From positions 3,782,001 through 3,846,000 of the forward strand of contig NZ_JAMZEC010000001.1 of the NCBI RefSeq assembly GCF_024172185.1: a DNA stretch of 64,000 bases. Direction: 5' to 3'. The stretch is from Nonomuraea roseoviolacea subsp. carminata (GTDB lineage: Bacteria > Actinomycetota > Actinomycetes > Streptosporangiales > Streptosporangiaceae). Made by a program: the position numbers and the translations under genes. Positions within the stretch are counted from its first letter, which is position 1, and each line of letters opens with the position of its first letter. Shown here piece by piece: positions 36,105 to 45,196 of the stretch. A model generated the notes under the pieces. The model searched no databases. It was not told where the DNA came from and saw only the letters and a program-made list of their open reading frames with translations.

Positions 36105-37091
36105 CTACGAGCGGTCGGCGTGGTGCTCCAGATGGCTGGAGGGGGACACTCGTGTGGTCACCGGCGGGCCGTAGGTGAACCCGGGGTCGATCTGCAGGGA
36201 CAGATCGCTGCCGGTGCGCGCGTTCGCCCAGGCCCGGGCGTTGCGCAGGTGGAACTCCTCGGCCTGGCGGCCGAACCTGGCCCAGTCCTTCTCCTGCGCG
36301 TCGAGGTGCTTGAGCAGCACGGCCAGCGTGTCGGAGTTGGCCGGCTCCAGGTCGGCGAGGGCCAGCGGCCGGCCCTGCTCCATGGCGCGGACGGCCGCCG
36401 AGTGCTCCATCCAGGCCACCAGGTCGGCGCCCACCTCGGCGCGCAGGAAGTCGACGTCGGAGGGGCCGTGGACCTTGTTGCCGACGACCGCGACCCGCAC
36501 GCCGAACCCGGCGGCGTGCTCGGCGTACTGACGGTAGACGCCGACGCCCTGCCGGGTCGGCTCGGCCACCAGGACCGTCAGGTCGAACCGGGTGAACAGC
36601 CCCGAGGCGAACGAGTCGGCCCCGGCGGTCATGTCCACCACGACGTACTCGCCGGGCCCGTCGACCAGATGGTTGAGCAGCAGCTCGACCGCGCCCACCT
36701 TGGAGTGGTAGCAGGCGACGCCGAGGTCGTCCTCGCCGAACGGGCCGGTGGCCAGCAGCCTGACGCCGCCGGGCGTGGTCACCGCGTACGGCGAGGCGGC
36801 GAGGTCGTCGAAGCTCAGCAGCCGCGAACCGCGCCCCGGCGGGGTCGTCTTGACCATGGCCTCGGCCGAGGGGATGCGCGGGTTGTCGCCGCGCAGGAAG
36901 TCCTTGATCTCGGTGAGACGGTCGCCGAGCGGCTCAGGGCTCTCGTCCGCGCCCAGGACGAGCGCCAGGTGCTGGTTGATGTCGGCGTCCACGGCGACCA
37001 CCGGACCGCCCTGGCTCGCCACGTGCCTGGCGAACAGGGCCGACATCGTGGTCTTGCCGCTGCCGCCCTTGCCGACGAAGGCCACCCTCAC
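36105..37091 (-). CDS. MinD/ParA-like P-loop ATPase (SCO5388-like, CooC type)
   Basis: 328 residues. The deviant Walker A VGKGGSGKTT is residues ~6-15; VVAVDADINQH follows, with VVVDMTAGADSFASGL as switch region. The layout (K-G-G-x-G-K-T plus DADxN) resembles CooC-type ATPases that help insert metals, and MinD proteins; which applies is unknown. GTG 37091 has GGAGC 6 nt upstream. It forms an operon with the SCO5389-like gene. Confidence 0.87.
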   Translation of the reverse strand: MRVAFVGKGGSGKTTMSALFARHVASQGGPVVAVDADINQHLALVLGADESPEPLGDRLTEIKDFLRGDNPRIPSAEAMVKTTPPGRGSRLLSFDDLAASPYAVTTPGGVRLLATGPFGEDDLGVACYHSKVGAVELLLNHLVDGPGEYVVVDMTAGADSFASGLFTRFDLTVLVAEPTRQGVGVYRQYAEHAAGFGVRVAVVGNKVHGPSDVDFLRAEVGADLVAWMEHSAAVRAMEQGRPLALADLEPANSDTLAVLLKHLDAQEKDWARFGRQAEEFHLRNARAWANARTGSDLSLQIDPGFTYGPPVTTRVSPSSHLEHHADRS

Positions 37092-37185
37092 GATAGCTCC
37101 AGAAGATGATGATGAAAACCGTTGTCGTTTTCGTGTGGCTCCCATGATGGCACACCGATCACGGTCGCGAGGGCGAAAACGCGGA

Positions 37186-37213
37186 CGCCCCTCGGGTCGA
37201 GACCCGAGGGGCG
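37186..37213 (-). terminator. Terminator of the LCP gene
   Basis: CGCCCCTCGGGTC (37186-37198) is perfectly complementary to GACCCGAGGGGCG (37201-37213). It begins 15 nt after the stop codon of the LCP gene that ends at 37228. Confidence 0.8.
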
Positions 37214-37227
37214 CCTGGAGCGGAGGC

Positions 37228-38601
37228 TCAGTGGCAGGCCGCGTCCAGCGAGATCGGCCGGTCGTAGCCCTGGGCGGACGCGGGGGCCTTGGGATGGCCC
37301 GGGACGCGCACGGCGGGCCGCTCGGCCAGCGCCTTGGTGACCTTGGCCCGGATGAGGCCCCAGTCGGGCGAGGCCGTGTTGATCAGCGGCGGCACGAAGC
37401 TGAGGCTCCGGATCCGGGCGTCCTTCACCTTGTCCGACAGCTCGATGAGCGGCGGCAGCAGGTTCTTCGGGATGTCGGTGGAGATCGCCCGCTTGGTGGC
37501 CGCGGCCAGCTTCTCGAAGCTGTTGAGCACGGTCACCGGGTCGGCCTGCTTGGCCACGGCGTACAGCAGGCACTTCTGGCGGCCCATGCGCACGTAGTCG
37601 TCGCTGTCGGTGCGGGAGCGGCCGAACCACAGCGCCTCCTGGCCGGAGAGCTTGCGGGTGCCGGCGGCCAGGTGCCCCTCGCGGTACTTGCCGTACACGA
37701 TGGGCTGCTTGATGGTGACCTTCACCCCGCCCATGGCGTCGATGATCTGCGCGAAGCCCTTCATGTCGACCATCGCGTAGTACTTCACCGGGATGCCGAG
37801 GATGTCGCTCACGGTCTGCTTGAGCAGGGCGGGGCCGCGCTGGCCGTGGCGCACGCCGGGCACCATCTCCGGGTAGTCCTCGGCGTACTGGAAGATCTCG
37901 TTGAGCAGCCCGGGTGTGTCGGGGCCGTCCCCGGAGAAGCCGTTCGGGAAGCGCTGGCGGGCCGGGCCGCGCGGTAGCTGGACCTGCTCCAGGTTGCGCG
38001 GCAGCCCGAACAGCGTGGTGTCGCCGGTCGCGGTGTCGACGCTGGCCACGGTCACGCTGTCGGTGCGGACCCCGGGCCGGCCGGGTGCGGAGTCCGCGCC
38101 GATGAGCAGGAAGTTGATCCGCGTCGCGCCGTTCCACGGGTCGTCGGCGACGATCGGGGTCATCTCGGCGGTGAAGATCGAGTCGACCACGTCGTGCGAC
38201 AGGTAGGCCAGGCGGGCCGCGTACGCGGTGGGTGCCAGGACGAGCGCGCACAGCCCGGCGGCGAAGGCCGCGGTGAGGGCGCGGCCCGCGGTGTCGGCCG
38301 GTTGGGGCCGTACCAGGACGAACGACCTGACGATGACCGCGGACCAGGCCAGTGCGATCACGGCCAGCGCGACGGACATGGCGGTGAGCCAGAAGGGCTG
38401 CACGGCCAGTGCCAGGACCCGGGTGCCGAAGGCCGTCACCGCGGTGATGACCACGGCGAGCAGCAGCACGTGCGTCACCATGAGCGCGAAGCCGGTCTTG
38501 CGGCGGTCGGTGGCCACGTGGGCCACTCCCCACAGGAACGCCGATCCCAGAGTCAGCGCGATCGCCGCACCGGTGCCGAAACTGCGGTCTCCGGTCGTCA
38601 T
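37228..38601 (-). CDS. LytR-CpsA-Psr (LCP) family enzyme with four-helix N-terminus
   Basis: 457 residues. About four membrane helices in the first 130 residues precede the extracytoplasmic LCP domain: RINFLLIGADSAPGRPGVRTDSVTV, LFGLPRNLEQVQLP, YYAMVDMKGFAQIIDAMGGV and the FGRSRTDSDDYVRMGRQKCLL motif with the catalytic arginines. LCP enzymes attach teichoic acid, arabinogalactan or glycans to peptidoglycan. There is no LytR_C domain, unlike the LCP protein at 60045. Single gene, divergent from a methyltransferase gene. Confidence 0.93.
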   Translation of the reverse strand: MTTGDRSFGTGAAIALTLGSAFLWGVAHVATDRRKTGFALMVTHVLLLAVVITAVTAFGTRVLALAVQPFWLTAMSVALAVIALAWSAVIVRSFVLVRPQPADTAGRALTAAFAAGLCALVLAPTAYAARLAYLSHDVVDSIFTAEMTPIVADDPWNGATRINFLLIGADSAPGRPGVRTDSVTVASVDTATGDTTLFGLPRNLEQVQLPRGPARQRFPNGFSGDGPDTPGLLNEIFQYAEDYPEMVPGVRHGQRGPALLKQTVSDILGIPVKYYAMVDMKGFAQIIDAMGGVKVTIKQPIVYGKYREGHLAAGTRKLSGQEALWFGRSRTDSDDYVRMGRQKCLLYAVAKQADPVTVLNSFEKLAAATKRAISTDIPKNLLPPLIELSDKVKDARIRSLSFVPPLINTASPDWGLIRAKVTKALAERPAVRVPGHPKAPASAQGYDRPISLDAACH

Positions 38602-38714
38602 CCCTGGTCAACCCCCCATTTGCGCAGCTGTCTTCCACGTTAGAGACGGTTTGTCGTCGAATGAGGGCAGGTCAGGGGAAGTGTCGTGTCAATTCCCGGT
38701 CAAACCAAGATTGC

Positions 38715-38743
38715 GATATAACGCGAGGTCGAGATATAACGTG
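38715..38743 (+). promoter_or_regulatory. Twin GATATAACG boxes before the methyltransferase gene
   Basis: GCGATATAACGCGAG and GAGATATAACGTGAG are direct repeats about 18 nt apart. TATAAC of the first copy is a good -10 box giving a ~20-nt leader. The second overlaps the start region and may be a regulator site. Confidence 0.45.
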
Positions 38744-38746
38744 AGT

Positions 38747-39469
38747 ATGAGACGTGGACGCTACGGATTCGACGCTCCACTGGCCCTGGCGGGCCTCGTG
38801 TCCGGAGCCGTCGTGGTGCTGGTCCTCTCGGTGACGTCCTTCCTGCAGGGCATCCCGGTGGCCGGGGTCGCCTTCCTGCTGGGCGGCATCTACACCTCCG
38901 CCAGCGCGGCGAGCTACCTCTACACGACCCGGCGCGGCAAGTTCGCCGTGTGGGCCGAGGAGCTGGACCGGCTCAAGGGCGACGAGCGGCTGCTCGACCT
39001 CGGCTGCGGGCGCGGCGCGGTGCTGCTGCTGGCCGCCGAGCGGCTGCCGGACGGCCGGGCCACCGGCCTCGACCTCTGGCGCTCGCGCGACCAGTCGGGC
39101 AACGACGAGAGCGTCACCCGGGCCAACGCCGAGGCCGAGGGCGTGCGCGTGGACCTGGTCACCGGCGACATGCGGGAGCTGTCCTTCGCCGACGCCTCGT
39201 TCGACGTGATCGTGTCGAGCCTGGCCGTCCACAACATCCCGGACGCCGAGGGGCGCGCGCGGGCCGTCAGGGAGGCGCACCGCGTGCTGCGGCCCGGCGG
39301 GCTGCTGCTGCTCGCCGACTTCCAGCACACCCCCGCGTACGAGGAGACGCTGCGGGAGCTCGGCGTCGTGGACATCCGCCGGCGCGACCTCGGCTGGCGG
39401 TTCTGGTACGGGGGGCCGTGGTTCAGGACGTGGATGCTGGAGGCCCGCAAGCCCGTAGCCGTCGGGTGA
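38747..39469 (+). CDS. Membrane-anchored class I SAM methyltransferase
   Basis: 240 residues. Two N-terminal membrane helices (~10-55) carry the enzyme on the inner membrane face. Methyltransferase motifs: LLDLGCGRGAVLLLAAERL (I), DLVTGDMRELSFADASFDVI (II/III) and HRVLRPGGLLLLADF (post II), of the UbiE/type 11 class. ATG 38747 or GTG 38741. Substrate unknown; lipid- or quinone-like targets fit the membrane anchor. An MFS gene follows 42 nt downstream. Confidence 0.9.
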   Translation: MRRGRYGFDAPLALAGLVSGAVVVLVLSVTSFLQGIPVAGVAFLLGGIYTSASAASYLYTTRRGKFAVWAEELDRLKGDERLLDLGCGRGAVLLLAAERLPDGRATGLDLWRSRDQSGNDESVTRANAEAEGVRVDLVTGDMRELSFADASFDVIVSSLAVHNIPDAEGRARAVREAHRVLRPGGLLLLADFQHTPAYEETLRELGVVDIRRRDLGWRFWYGGPWFRTWMLEARKPVAVG

Positions 39470-39511
39470 ACCGACGTTTGCGATCGCCCTGGTGGGTACC
39501 ACGTTTCCTTC

Positions 39512-40951
39512 ATGAAGGACGTGGATACCGGCACAATCACCACCAAGGTGCCCGCACGGCTGGACCGGCTGCCGTGGTCACGCTGGCACTGGATGATCGT
39601 CATCGGACTGGGCACCGTCTGGATCCTCGACGGCCTCGAAGTCACCATCGTGGGAAACCTGTCGGCCCAGCTCGCCAAGCCGGGCAGCGGTATCGACATC
39701 ACCCAGGCGCAGGTCGCCGGGACGGCGGCGGCCCTGTACGTGGCCGGGGCCTGCCTGGGCGCGTTGTTCTTCGGCTGGCTGACCGACCGGTTCGGCCGCA
39801 AGAAGCTGTTCCTCGTCACCCTGGTCGTCTACCTGGTGGCCACGCTGATGACGGCCCTCTCCTTCGACGCGTGGTGGTTCTTCCTGTTCAGGTTCATGAC
39901 CGGGTTCGGCATCGGCGGTGAGTACGCGGCCATCAACTCGGCCATCGACGAGCTGATCCCGAGCCGCCACCGCGGCCGCATCGACATCATGATCAACGGC
40001 AGCTACTGGCTCGGCGCGGCGGGCGGCGCGCTGCTGACCGTGCCGCTGCTCAACGACCTGCCGGTCAACATCGGCTGGCGCATCGCCTTCGGCCTCGGCG
40101 TGGTGCTCGGCGTGGCCATCCTGCTCGTCCGGCGGCACGTGCCCGAGAGCCCGCGCTGGCTGTTCATCCACGGCCGCGGCGAGGAGGCCGAGCAGCTCGT
40201 CGGCGAGATCGAGGAGCACGTGGGCGGCGACCTGCCGGAGCCCAAGGGCTCCGTCACCATCCACCAGCGCAAGTCGATCGGCTTCGTGCAGATCGCGCAC
40301 ACGATGGTGGCGCGCTACCCCAAGCGCACGATCCTCGGGCTGTCGCTGTTCATCGGGCAGGCGTTCCTCTACAACGCCATCACCTTCGGGTACGCCCAGA
40401 TCCTGTCCACGTTCTACAAGATCGACACGCACACCGGCTACTACTTCGCCGTGATCGCGATCGGCAACTTCCTCGGTCCGCTGCTGCTCGGGCGGCTGTT
40501 CGACACGGTCGGCCGGGTGCCGATGATCTCGGCCACCTACATCGGCTCCGGAGTGCTGCTGCTCGGCACGGCCTGGCTGTTCGACCAGGGCATGCTCAAC
40601 GCCGTCACGTTGACCGCCTGCTGGTGCGCGGTGCTGTTCGTCGCCTCGGCCGGCGCCAGCTCGGCCTACCTGACGGTCAGCGAGATCTTCCCCATGGAGA
40701 CCAGGGCGATGGCGATCGCGTTCTTCTTCGCGATCGGCACCGCGGCGGGCGGCATCGCCGGTCCGCTCGTCTTCGCCAAGCTGGTGGAGACCGGCGTGCC
40801 GGGCGACACGGCGCTGGCGTTCACGATCGGCGCCGTCATCATGATCGCCGCCGGGATCGTCGAGCTGTTCCTCGGGGTCAAGGCCGAGCAGAAGGGCCTG
40901 GAGGAGATCGCCGCGCCGCTCACAGCAGCTTCGGTAGACACGGCCGCATGA
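39512..40951 (+). CDS. MFS transporter, sugar/metabolite-proton symporter type
   Basis: 479 residues, 12 helices. Motif A (GWLTDRFGRKKLFLVT) follows helix 2, FMTGFGIGGEYAAINSAIDE resembles sugar porters, and RRHVPESPRWLFIHGR is the PESPR motif ahead of the central loop. The substrate is unknown. ATG 39512 has no clear ribosome site. Its 3' end overlaps the TS-like gene on the other strand by 32 nt. Confidence 0.93.
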   Translation: MKDVDTGTITTKVPARLDRLPWSRWHWMIVIGLGTVWILDGLEVTIVGNLSAQLAKPGSGIDITQAQVAGTAAALYVAGACLGALFFGWLTDRFGRKKLFLVTLVVYLVATLMTALSFDAWWFFLFRFMTGFGIGGEYAAINSAIDELIPSRHRGRIDIMINGSYWLGAAGGALLTVPLLNDLPVNIGWRIAFGLGVVLGVAILLVRRHVPESPRWLFIHGRGEEAEQLVGEIEEHVGGDLPEPKGSVTIHQRKSIGFVQIAHTMVARYPKRTILGLSLFIGQAFLYNAITFGYAQILSTFYKIDTHTGYYFAVIAIGNFLGPLLLGRLFDTVGRVPMISATYIGSGVLLLGTAWLFDQGMLNAVTLTACWCAVLFVASAGASSAYLTVSEIFPMETRAMAIAFFFAIGTAAGGIAGPLVFAKLVETGVPGDTALAFTIGAVIMIAAGIVELFLGVKAEQKGLEEIAAPLTAASVDTAA

Positions 40952-41537
40952 CGCGCAGCACGTGCGTGCTGTCGGCCAGGTAGAGGTGGGGCACGTCCAC
41001 GAACACCCGCATCGGGCCGCAGTCCAGGCCGAGGGTCCGCGCGACCCCGGCCTGGACCTCCGACAGCGGCACGTAGTTCAGGTAGCTGGTGAACGCGTTC
41101 TGCGACCGGAAGGCCGCCGTCATCACCAGCCCGCCGTCCCGGATCCGGAAGGCCAGCCCGCTCAGGCACGGCACCGAGTCGTACGGCTCGCCCGGCGCGG
41201 TCAGCGAGATCCAGGCGCTCTTGCTGTACGGCTTGGTGCGCAGCAGGTCCACGGCCCACGCGAGCTGGCCCCTGATCCGGGCCCCGTAGCTGTACTTGAA
41301 CGGGGGCACGATCGTGTCCTGGGTGAACTTGCGGCAGTAGAGCGCGAGCCGGTCCGCGTCGCCGTACCTCTCCAGCACCGGGTCGTCCCGCCGCACCTGG
41401 GCGATCTCGAAGAGCACGGGCGGCCCCTCCATGACGGGGCCGCGGTCGTCGTCGCCGAGCGCGCCCTCCGTCCAGACATGGCGCATCAGCCAGATCCACG
41501 CCTCCCCACATGACGCCCACATCGCAGGGCCGGGCAT
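40920..41537 (-). CDS. Thymidylate synthase-fold protein (ThyA / dCMP-hydroxymethylase superfamily), divergent
   Basis: 205 residues against about 264 in ThyA. Landmarks align with E. coli ThyA: the catalytic Cys lies in SVPCL (Cys124, as C146); FRSQN follows exactly 20 residues later (Arg144/Ser145, as R166/S167); YLN gives Asn154 (as N177); VPHLY gives His184/Tyr186 (as H207/Y209). The D169 position is Asn147 (RSQN, normally RS-x-D). The dimer-arginine segment is degenerate (KPYSKSAWISL). It probably makes a C5-modified pyrimidine nucleotide, or senses one. It starts exactly after the stop of the membrane protein gene (TGAATG), so they are coupled. Confidence 0.75.
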   Translation of the reverse strand: MPGPAMWASCGEAWIWLMRHVWTEGALGDDDRGPVMEGPPVLFEIAQVRRDDPVLERYGDADRLALYCRKFTQDTIVPPFKYSYGARIRGQLAWAVDLLRTKPYSKSAWISLTAPGEPYDSVPCLSGLAFRIRDGGLVMTAAFRSQNAFTSYLNYVPLSEVQAGVARTLGLDCGPMRVFVDVPHLYLADSTHVLRVMRPCLPKLL

Positions 41538-42209
41538 TCAGGTCTCCACGTTCGGGAACTGGTACGGGTTGTTGGGCAGCCGGCGCCGCCGCGTGACGTT
41601 GCAGCGCACGTAGTAGATCGAGTAGTGGACCAGCGCCACCAGTGCGACGCCGATGGTGAGCAGGATCGGGTCGGGCGTCTGGCCGCTGAGTCCGGTGACG
41701 CCGACCACGAGGTAGAAGCTGTCGGCGACGGCCAGCATCATGACGTTGATCCCGGGCCAGGCGAGCGGCGCGAACGTCTCGGGGAAGCGCGGGTCCACCG
41801 GCAGGTTCGGCGACCAGGCCAGCTCGTCCTTGAGCCGGGTCGCGTAGAGGAGCCGGAAGTTGTTGATCGCCCGGGCCGTGCGGGCGTGCGCGTTCACCGC
41901 CTCGATCAGCCGCAGGAACGGCAGCACGCTGAGCAGGCCGAACGCGGTCACCAGCGCGAACAGGTACCACGGCACGGTGGTCCAGGAGGTCAGGCTCCGC
42001 GGGTCCACCACCTTGGCGCTGGTGAGGGCGATGGTCGCCAGGAACGGGCCGGAGAGCAGGCTCATCCCGAGCCTGGTCATCTTCAGCCGCTCGTCCTTGG
42101 CGGCGAGGTGCACGGCATAGATGCCGGTGAAGTCGACTGCGGCGAGTTGGAGGAACTGGCCTGCCGGCAGCTCCTCCTCCGGCGTCATGCGAGGGGGTGT
42201 CTTCCGCAT
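41538..42209 (-). CDS. Four-helix membrane protein of unknown family, coupled to the TS-like gene
   Basis: 223 residues. Four predicted helices at about 46-66, 77-100, 152-174 and 181-203, with a cytoplasmic or central Arg-rich loop (EAVNAHARTARAINNFRLLYATRLKDE) between pairs, and the tail NVTRRRRLPNNPYQFPN. ATG 42209 has AGGAGC about 5 nt upstream. It is the first gene of a two-gene operon with a thymidylate synthase-fold enzyme. I do not recognise a family; the 2+2 helix layout with a charged middle is reminiscent of membrane effectors in nucleotide-based defence (SLATT/Pycsar style), which is speculation. Confidence 0.7.
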   Translation of the reverse strand: MRKTPPRMTPEEELPAGQFLQLAAVDFTGIYAVHLAAKDERLKMTRLGMSLLSGPFLATIALTSAKVVDPRSLTSWTTVPWYLFALVTAFGLLSVLPFLRLIEAVNAHARTARAINNFRLLYATRLKDELAWSPNLPVDPRFPETFAPLAWPGINVMMLAVADSFYLVVGVTGLSGQTPDPILLTIGVALVALVHYSIYYVRCNVTRRRRLPNNPYQFPNVET

Positions 42210-42378
42210 GAATGCTCCTGTAGGGGGCCAGCTGCCTCCAGTATGAGCGCAGTTTCGCGGATCTGCCGGGCATTCCTGCCAATCATTCCAACAAATCCGA
42301 CTCGACGGCGTAAAAACGGTTTGCGGCTGACATTGTGTGAGGCGATAGGTCTGTCCCATTCGATGGAGGAGGAACGGG

Positions 42379-43314
42379 ATGAACATCGCGGGGCGGATCG
42401 ACGCACTGCTGGCGGCGGGCGGGGCGCCGCGCCTGCACGGGCTCGTCGTGGTCCGGGACGGGCGGGTGGAGCTGGAGCGGTACGGCGCGGGCGAGGACTT
42501 CCGGCTGAACGTCCCGCTGGGGCACGTGACGTTCGGGCCGGACGTCATCCACGACGTACGCTCCGTGACCAAGAGCGTCGTCGCCCTGCTGTACGGCGCC
42601 GCCCTCGGTGACGGCCTCGTGCCCGCGCCCGGCGAGCCGCTGCTGCCGGCCTTCCCCGCGTACGCCGACCTGGCCGAGGGCAAGGAGCACCTGACCGTCG
42701 AGCACGCGCTCACCATGACCCTCGGCCTGGACTGGAACGAGGACGTCCCCTACACCAGCACCGCCAACAGCGAGCTGGCCATGGAGGCGGCGCCGGACCG
42801 CTACCGGTACATCCTGGAGCGTCCCCTGGTGGAGGAGCCGGGGAAGCGGTGGCGGTACTGCGGCGGCGCGGCGGCCCTGCTCGGCAGGCTCATCGCCGAC
42901 GGCGCGGGCGTGCCGCTGGAGGAGTTCGCGCGCGAGCGGCTCTTCGGACCGCTCGGCATGCCGTTCGAGTGGACGGCGAACCGCGGCGTCGCGATGGCCG
43001 CCGCCGGGCTGCGGCTGCGCCCGCGCGACCTGGCGGAGCTGGGGTCGCTGGTGCTCGACGGCGGGCGTGGGCTGGTGCCGGGGCCGTGGATCGCCGAGAT
43101 GCTGCGGCCCCGGGTCCGGATCGCGGAGGGCTTCGAGTACGGCTACCAGTGGTACGTGAGCCCAGGGCAGTGGGTGACGGCCATCGGCAACGGCGGCCAG
43201 CGGGTCCTCGTGGCGCCGGAGAGGCGGCTGGTGGTGGCCGTCGCGGCCGGCGACTACGACTCCGACCAGACCAGCGCCGAGGCCGTGATGCGGGAGGTCC
43301 TGGCGGACGAATGA
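42379..43314 (+). CDS. Serine hydrolase of the beta-lactamase/DD-peptidase class
   Basis: 311 residues without a signal peptide. Class C-like motifs: SxxK as SVTKS (nucleophile Ser near residue 62), YxN-like RWRYCGGAAALLG and the third motif GNGGQRVLV. Such proteins are esterases, peptidases or beta-lactamase relatives; a true beta-lactamase is unlikely because it appears cytoplasmic. ATG 42379 is preceded by GGAGGAGGAACGGG. It is divergent from the membrane/TS-like operon and convergent on a LysR gene. Confidence 0.88.
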   Translation: MNIAGRIDALLAAGGAPRLHGLVVVRDGRVELERYGAGEDFRLNVPLGHVTFGPDVIHDVRSVTKSVVALLYGAALGDGLVPAPGEPLLPAFPAYADLAEGKEHLTVEHALTMTLGLDWNEDVPYTSTANSELAMEAAPDRYRYILERPLVEEPGKRWRYCGGAAALLGRLIADGAGVPLEEFARERLFGPLGMPFEWTANRGVAMAAAGLRLRPRDLAELGSLVLDGGRGLVPGPWIAEMLRPRVRIAEGFEYGYQWYVSPGQWVTAIGNGGQRVLVAPERRLVVAVAAGDYDSDQTSAEAVMREVLADE

Positions 43315-43360
43315 CCGCTGTCCGGGTCGCCGACCGCTCGGGCTGTGCTGCCGTGAGAGG

Positions 43361-44230
43361 TCAGAGGGGGAGGTGGGTGATCGCGGTGCGGAAGGCGGCG
43401 ACGGCCGCGCCGATCGCCGGATGCCCGCCGTACCCGCTGCGGAAGGCCGCCAGCGTGCGGCGGCTCAGCGGCAGCTCCGACAGCGTCACGCCCGGCGGCG
43501 GCGCGAGCGCGGCCAGGCGCGGCACCAGCGCGACCCCCTGACCGGCGGCGGCGAACGCGAGGACCGTGTCGAAGTCGTCCACCTGGTGGCGCACCCGCGG
43601 CTCGAACCCCGCCGCCTGGCAGGCCCGGATCGTCATGGCGTGGCAGAGGGTGCCCGGCTTGCCGGTGATCCACGGGTCGTCCCGGGCCTCGGCCAGGGCC
43701 GCCCGGCCGGCCAGGAACATCGGCTCGGCGAACAGCGGCTCCGTGGCCAGCGCCGGGTCCGCCTCCGCCGGCACGAAGTCGTACTCGTGGACCAGGGCGA
43801 CGTCCAGCTCGCCCGCCCGCAGCGCCCCGGAGACGTCGGCGGGGTCGATCTCCGACACCATGGGCTCCAGCTCCGGGCAGGCGCGCGCCAGCTCGGCGAG
43901 CGCCGCGGGCATCAGCGCCCGCGCCGCCGTCGGGAACGCGCCGATGCGCACCGGCCCCGACGGCCCGCCCCGGACGGCCGCCAGCGCCGCCGACGCGCGT
44001 TCCAGCTCCTCCAGGACGGCCTGCGCGTGCTCCACCAGCAGCCGGCCCGCGGGCGTCAGCGTGACGGTGCGGCCGGTGCGCTCCAGCAGCGGCACGCCCG
44101 CCTCCCGCTCCAGCGCGCTGAGCTGCTGCGACACCGCCGACGGCGTGAACATGACGGCCTCGGCGACGGCGGCGATCGTGCCGCGCCGGGCCAGCTCCCG
44201 CAGGAGGCGCAGCTTGCGAGGGTCGAGCAT
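43361..44230 (-). CDS. LysR family transcriptional regulator
   Basis: 289 residues. The winged helix is MLDPRKLRLLRELARRGTIA, then VMFTPSAVSQQLSALE; the sensor domain begins near VRIGAFPTAARALMP. It is divergent from a dihydrodipicolinate synthase-like gene, separated by 71 bp with two inverted repeats. That gene is its probable target. Confidence 0.93.
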   Translation of the reverse strand: MLDPRKLRLLRELARRGTIAAVAEAVMFTPSAVSQQLSALEREAGVPLLERTGRTVTLTPAGRLLVEHAQAVLEELERASAALAAVRGGPSGPVRIGAFPTAARALMPAALAELARACPELEPMVSEIDPADVSGALRAGELDVALVHEYDFVPAEADPALATEPLFAEPMFLAGRAALAEARDDPWITGKPGTLCHAMTIRACQAAGFEPRVRHQVDDFDTVLAFAAAGQGVALVPRLAALAPPPGVTLSELPLSRRTLAAFRSGYGGHPAIGAAVAAFRTAITHLPL

Positions 44231-44231
44231 C

Positions 44232-44293
44232 AGTCCAGCTTACGGTTGACCGCACGAATCCGAACTGGACCTGACGTATCGGCTCGCGTCAGG
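44232..44293. promoter_or_regulatory. Inverted repeats in the LysR/DHDPS-like divergent promoter
   Basis: GTCCAG (from 44233) mirrors CTGGAC (ending near 44270), and CCTGACG (44270-44276) mirrors CGTCAGG (44287-44293). These are candidate LysR contacts controlling both divergent genes. Confidence 0.5.
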
Positions 44294-44301
44294 CTCGGAG
44301 C

Positions 44302-45192
44302 ATGCTCAAGGGAATCCACGTACCGCTCGTCACGCCGTTCGCCCCCACGGGGTTCGCCCCCGGAGTCACCGGAGAGGTGGCCGCCGACGTCCTCGGCAAG
44401 CTCGCCCGCCGCGTCCTCGACGAGGGCGCGTCCGGGCTGGTGGCGCTCGGCACCACCGGCGAGGCCGCGGCGCTGTCCCCGGACGAGCGCGCGCAGGTCG
44501 TCGAGGTGTGCGCGGAGGTGTGCCGCGAGCGCGGGGCGCCGCTGACCGTGGGCGTGACCGGCAACGACACCCGCTCGGTGCTCGGGGCGCTGGAGGCGCT
44601 GCCGCCGGACGTCACGGCCGCCCTGGTGACCGTTCCGTACTTCCTGCGTCCGTCGGAGCGCGGTGTGATCGCGCACTTCGAGGCGCTGGCCGACGGCACG
44701 CCGGTGCCGCTGGTGATCTACCACATCCCCTACCGGACCGGTCAGGCCGTGAGCGCCGCCACGCTGCGCCACCTGGGCGCCCACCCCATGATCGCCGGAG
44801 TGAAGTACGCGACCGGCGGCGTCGACCAGGAGGCCCTGGACCTGCTCGGCGACCGGCCCGACGGGTTCGACGTGCTGGGCGGCGACGACGCGGTCATCTC
44901 GCCGCTGCTCGCGGCCGGCGCCTCCGGCGGCATCCTCGCCTCGGCGAACCTCGCTCCGCGCGACTTCGCCGACCTGGCCGCCGCCTGGGACGCGGGCGAC
45001 GTCACGCGGGCGCGGGCCCTCGGCCACCGCCTGACCCGGCTGTCGGCCGCGCTGTTCGCCGAGCCCAACCCGACCGTCATCAAGGGCGTCCTGCACGCCC
45101 GGGGCGTCATCCCGTCGGCGGGGGTGCGGCTGCCGCTGCTGCCCGCGAGCGAGGCGTCGGTCGCGGCGGCCGAGGCGCTGCTCGACCGATGA
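44302..45192 (+). CDS. Dihydrodipicolinate synthase/N-acetylneuraminate lyase family aldolase
   Basis: 296 residues, TIM barrel. The GxTGE motif reads ALGTTGEAAAL, the proton-relay Tyr is in YHIPYRTG, and the Schiff-base Lys is in AGVKYATGG. The family cleaves or forms pyruvate aldol products. It is probably not the cell's main DapA, since it sits beside its own LysR regulator and away from lysine genes; a catabolic aldolase role is inferred. Confidence 0.9.
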   Translation: MLKGIHVPLVTPFAPTGFAPGVTGEVAADVLGKLARRVLDEGASGLVALGTTGEAAALSPDERAQVVEVCAEVCRERGAPLTVGVTGNDTRSVLGALEALPPDVTAALVTVPYFLRPSERGVIAHFEALADGTPVPLVIYHIPYRTGQAVSAATLRHLGAHPMIAGVKYATGGVDQEALDLLGDRPDGFDVLGGDDAVISPLLAAGASGGILASANLAPRDFADLAAAWDAGDVTRARALGHRLTRLSAALFAEPNPTVIKGVLHARGVIPSAGVRLPLLPASEASVAAAEALLDR

Positions 45193-45196
45193 GGGG

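Noticed and set aside
42379..43314. A secreted beta-lactamase resistance gene
   Set aside because: No signal peptide, and the second and third motifs (YCG, GNG) are not those of true beta-lactamases.
44302..45192. The essential DapA of lysine synthesis
   Set aside because: It sits beside its own LysR regulator and apart from lysine genes; a catabolic aldolase is more likely, though not proven.
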